DNA of 64,000 nt, from the NCBI GenBank assembly GCA_964450715.1, contig CAYVFC010000003.1, forward strand, positions 65,539 to 129,538, read 5' to 3'. A model generated the notes under the pieces. That model was given only the letters and a program-made list of their open reading frames with translations. It searched no databases and was not told where the DNA came from. Below are positions 61,417 to 64,000 of this stretch, piece by piece. A program made the position numbers and the translations under genes. Every line of letters begins with the position of its first letter. The first letter of the stretch is position 1. The DNA is from CAYVFC01 sp964450715. GTDB lineage: Bacteria; Myxococcota_A; Polyangia; Polyangiales; JAFGIB01.

Positions 61417-62937
61417 TCACTCGGTGGCCAGCTCCCGGACCTCCTCTTCGGCAAGGGCCCGGTCGTAGAGCCGGACCTCGTCCAGCAGGCCGATGAAACG
61501 GCCCAGGGTGATCTCCCGGTCGTCGTGCAACAGCGCGGCCGCGCCGGTGGGAACCGCCTGTTGTTGCTGACCGTTGCAGAACATCTTCAGGCTATCCCCG
61601 TCAAAGGCGACCGCCACGTGGTTCCACAGCTCGGGCTCCTGGATGTGACAGGAGACGCTCTTGCGCCCCAGGTCGGTCCAGATGCCGAACTCGACGCGTT
61701 GCGAGCGCTCGCCCTCCTGTCCCTCCTGTAGCTCGAATCCCCTGAGCGAGAAGCCGCTCTGTCGTTCGGCGCTCTCCTTGTCGAGCAGCACCGGCCGCTC
61801 GAGGGTCGAGGCCGACCGGCTTAACCGGAACCAGAGGGAGAGGCTCAGCCGTTGCGGTGCGAACGATCCGCTGTGTTCGATGGTGGCCGAGAAACGGTCG
61901 CTCTGCAGCGCCTGGCCGCGCCTGCCCGCGATCAGGTGCTCGACCGCGCCGCCGTCGGGCGCGTCCGAGCGGCGCAGCACCAAGGGTCCGCTGCCCGTGC
62001 CCGGGGCGTGACCGCTGGGCGGTTCGCTGCCGTCAAAGGCGAGGTGGGCTACCGGCCCGTTCGGCTTGCCATCGCTCCCGAGCGCCACCGAAGCGACCAC
62101 CATGGGCGTCGCGCGCAGAGGAAGGCCGGCTGCGGCCACCGCCGTGTTGCCCGCGCCGACCTCGACCGAGCGGCCGTCGCTCAACCGGGTCAGCCGCACG
62201 CGTCCCTCGTCCACCCGCAACCGGGTCGCCTTCTGCTCGATCTCCAGCCCCAGCCGGGTGCCCAGCACGGTGGCGGTGGCTTGCGCGGTGGAGAAGATAA
62301 AGGGGCGCTTGGGCGGCTGCTTCTGCAGGCGCGCCATCAGTCGGCCGCGGGAGAGGTGCACCCGCTGCTCGGTTTTGCTCCGGCTGACGGTGATGGCGGA
62401 TTCGCCGTCGATGCGCACCCAGGAGCCGTCGGGATAGATCAATAAAAGGCCGGTCTTGGGGCCGCGGCCCAGCAGCTCGTCGCCGCTGCGGATGGCCATG
62501 TAGGGCTCGATCGCGCGCTCGCCCGCCTCGGAGCGGGCCACTACCAGACCCTGCACCTCGCCCACGGTGGCCACCACCGGCGGTCCGCCGAACGCGTTCA
62601 TGGTGAGCGTGACCGCCACCGCCAGCAGCAGCGCCGCTGCGGTGGCCAGGGGCCAGCGGGGGAAGGAGATCACCCGACCGGTCTGCTGCTCGACCGGCTT
62701 GCGGAAGCTCTGCGCGAAGCCGGGCACCACCTTGAGCGGCGGCCGCTCGTCCGCGTGCTGCTGCAGCAGCGCGTCCTGCTCTGAGAAGAAGGTGACGATC
62801 ATCTCGCTCAGGTGCAGGTGCTCGGCCAGCCGGGCGCGGTTCTCCGGGTCGCCGAGCAACTTCTTGAGCTCCTGGCGCCCCTCTTCGTCCAGCGCGTCGC
62901 CCTCCCAGGCGAGGATCAGCTCTTCCAGACGGGTCAT
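61417..62937 (-). CDS. FecR-domain anti-sigma-like protein with LamG domain
   Basis: A 506-residue single-span protein. The cytoplasmic N-terminus (1-95) resembles the anti-sigma region in FecR regulators; one membrane span is at about 97-115; a FecR domain follows (GEVQGLVVARSEAGER, YPDGSWVRIDGESA, ATVLGTRLGLEI); the C-terminal 200 residues are a LamG/concanavalin-like domain (LSLSLWFRLSRSASTLERPV, LDEVRLYDRALAEEEVREL). It overlaps the sigma gene (ATGA). It likely holds the sigma factor inactive until an outside signal is sensed. Confidence 0.88.
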   Translation of the reverse strand: MTRLEELILAWEGDALDEEGRQELKKLLGDPENRARLAEHLHLSEMIVTFFSEQDALLQQHADERPPLKVVPGFAQSFRKPVEQQTGRVISFPRWPLATAAALLLAVAVTLTMNAFGGPPVVATVGEVQGLVVARSEAGERAIEPYMAIRSGDELLGRGPKTGLLLIYPDGSWVRIDGESAITVSRSKTEQRVHLSRGRLMARLQKQPPKRPFIFSTAQATATVLGTRLGLEIEQKATRLRVDEGRVRLTRLSDGRSVEVGAGNTAVAAAGLPLRATPMVVASVALGSDGKPNGPVAHLAFDGSEPPSGHAPGTGSGPLVLRRSDAPDGGAVEHLIAGRRGQALQSDRFSATIEHSGSFAPQRLSLSLWFRLSRSASTLERPVLLDKESAERQSGFSLRGFELQEGQEGERSQRVEFGIWTDLGRKSVSCHIQEPELWNHVAVAFDGDSLKMFCNGQQQQAVPTGAAALLHDDREITLGRFIGLLDEVRLYDRALAEEEVRELATE

Positions 62938-63467
62938 GGCGTATACCCTTCCACCTGCAGGGTCTCGTTCACGCAGTCCCGCAGCATCTGCCGCAGGCGC
63001 GAGATGAGCTTGGTGACGGCCGTGACCGTACGGTCCAGCCGCTCCGCCACCGCGGCCATGCTCAGGCCGCTGTCGTATTTAAGCGAGAGCACTTGCCGGG
63101 AGCGTTCGGGCAGCTTCTCCAGGCAGCCGCGCAGAGCGTTTTCGCGTGCCCGCCAGAACTGCTGGGCCGGATCCTGTTCCTCGAAGGCGCAGGCTACCAG
63201 GTTCAACAGCTCTTCATCCGCCACCAGCCGGACCTTCTTGAGATCGCGCCAGTAGTGCAGGATCAAATTGCGGGCCACCCCCCGGCACCAGGCCGAAGTG
63301 TTGGCGATCGCCACCTCGCGCTTGAGCGCGTCGTCCAGCCTCAACCAGACCTCCTGGAAGATGTCCTCGGCGGTCTGGTTGTCCCGCACCATGGCGCGGA
63401 TGAAGGCCATCAGCCGGTAGCGATCGGCCACGAACTCGCTCAGTACCTTCTTTGCCCGCTCGTCCAT
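62934..63467 (-). CDS. ECF-type sigma-70 factor
   Basis: A 176-residue sigma factor with region 2 (FVADRYRLMAFIRAMVRD, AEDIFQEVWLRL) and region 4 (LEKLPERSRQVLSLKYDSGL, AVAERLDRTVTAVTKLISRL) separated by a short linker. The start at 63467 (MDERAKK) is preferred; a TTG at 63527 is an alternative with no support. TAGGAG lies 14 bases upstream. The FecR-LamG protein directly after it is the probable anti-sigma factor. Sigma plus FecR-LamG pairs are best known from Planctomycetes and Verrucomicrobia. Confidence 0.9.
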   Translation of the reverse strand: MDERAKKVLSEFVADRYRLMAFIRAMVRDNQTAEDIFQEVWLRLDDALKREVAIANTSAWCRGVARNLILHYWRDLKKVRLVADEELLNLVACAFEEQDPAQQFWRARENALRGCLEKLPERSRQVLSLKYDSGLSMAAVAERLDRTVTAVTKLISRLRQMLRDCVNETLQVEGYTP

Positions 63468-63788
63468 ATCGAGTTTTTCGCTCCTACCTACGGGTTCCAC
63501 CAGATCGCGAAACCTGACCTGCCGCAACCCTAAAAAACCGATCCGGCGTCGTTGAAGCTGAAGAGGCCCGGCAGCCTGCCCGCGAAAACCGCCGCGCAGG
63601 CCGGGCAGAGCAATACGGCCGCGGCGGCGAGCCTGCTGCTGCCGATCCCGTCCCCCGACCGGCCCGTTTCCGGGCTGCTCTGCCGTGTCCGCTCGTCGTT
63701 CAAGGCCCTGGGTACCACTTTACATCAGGTGTCGTGCCTCGGCACGGAAGCCGCTCTCGTGGTATGGTTCGGCATCAGGGAGGTGGGC
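63468..63788. other. 320-bp intergenic region
   Basis: Between the divergent sigma-factor and lipoprotein genes. One minus-strand frame (63530-63718) gives a low-complexity product and is not called. The short palindrome CGTGCCTCGGCACG (63732-63745) precedes a -10-like TATGGT and could be an operator. Nothing else recognised. Confidence 0.4.
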
Positions 63789-64000
63789 ATGAAGGCTCTT
63801 GTTCCGTTCCTTCTGGTGGGGCTGCTGGCCCTGGGGTGTACGGAGACGACCGAGGGCGACACTGCCGATGCCGGCGACGGAGCGCAGCAGTCGGGGGCCG
63901 GAGCCTCGGGCGGTGCGGCCGGATCGGGCGCGGGCACGGCCGGACAGGGCGGCGCGGCCGCCGAGGCGGGCGGCTCCGGGGGCGCCGGTATCGGCGGGCA
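63789..64000 (+). CDS. Lipoprotein, N-terminal part (cut by window edge)
   Basis: The first 70 codons of a gene that runs off the window. The N-terminus is a lipoprotein signal (MKALVPFLLVGLLALGC) with the lipid Cys at residue 17. A Gly/Ala/Ser-rich linker follows, a style seen on large surface lipoproteins of Myxococcota. GGGAGG lies eight bases before the ATG. The mature domain is outside the window. Confidence 0.75.
   Translation, partial: MKALVPFLLVGLLALGCTETTEGDTADAGDGAQQSGAGASGGAAGSGAGTAGQGGAAAEAGGSGGAGIGG

Noticed and set aside
63530..63718. Small minus-strand ORF of 62 codons upstream of the sigma gene
   Set aside because: No ribosome site, no motif, and it sits in the likely promoter region of two divergent genes.

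Overview
The window is 64 kb of high-GC bacterial DNA from a draft scaffold (one run of 100 N at 33234-33333). No rRNA, tRNA or CRISPR array was recognised. Gene content points to a deltaproteobacterial or Myxococcota-like anaerobe or facultative anaerobe: a CheA-receiver fusion of the FrzE type, an AgmX/PglI-type protein, a cysteine-rich DUF1566 lipoprotein, a group 3c [NiFe] hydrogenase with HdrA, and many lipoproteins with Gly/Ala/Ser linkers. This placement is inference; no phylogenetic marker was compared.

Layout. 0.5-7.6 kb (minus strand): HEAT-repeat protein, MaoC-like hydratase, metK, then nadB with two membrane or exported unknowns. 7.7-10.1 kb (plus): lytic transglycosylase, CoA-disulfide-reductase-like flavoprotein and a tiny desulforedoxin-like Cys4 protein. 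10.4-21.5 kb: DUF2378-like and DUF169 proteins around a STAS remnant, a sulfatase-like protein, a membrane glycosyltransferase-like protein, rarA, a radical SAM protein, a Rel homologue with a destroyed hydrolase motif, and cardiolipin synthase. 21.5-28.1 kb: an ATPase remnant, an apparently exported TldD/TldE pair, a divergent lipoprotein and a haloalkane-dehalogenase-like hydrolase.

28.2-39.7 kb (plus) is a signalling and chemotaxis locus: receiver-cyclase-PilZ protein, receiver-GGDEF protein, CheA-receiver fusion, CheW, a membrane MCP, CheB with an unphosphorylatable receiver, and CheR. A REP-associated tyrosine transposase (RAYT) element with 28-bp inverted ends interrupts it at 30075-31215. 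The same strand continues without a clear break into hdrA-mvhD-mvhG-mvhA (39.7-44.5 kb), so hydrogen oxidation or electron bifurcation genes follow the chemotaxis genes. A 23-bp perfect inverted repeat and tusA come next.

47.7-53.4 kb is the most interesting region: a ribosomal-peptide (RiPP) locus resembling the SynChlorMet cassette. It has two radical SAM/SPASM proteins, three PqqD-like proteins (one with a Tat signal), an HprK-like P-loop protein, and a 106-residue precursor-like protein with seven Cys in roughly 11-residue repeats. It is built as two convergent arms with an unrelated AAA ATPase gene between them.

53.4-64 kb: a GT2 glycosyltransferase, methyltransferase and DUF2079 membrane protein operon, a DUF1566 lipoprotein, an AgmX/PglI-like protein, a sigma factor with a FecR-LamG partner, and the start of a lipoprotein cut by the window edge.

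Two dispersed repeat families run through the window (GTAGGGG..CTTGCCCC and GTCATTTCGA..TCGAAATGAC). Several genes have a -10-like box six to seven bases before the start codon, suggesting leaderless mRNAs.
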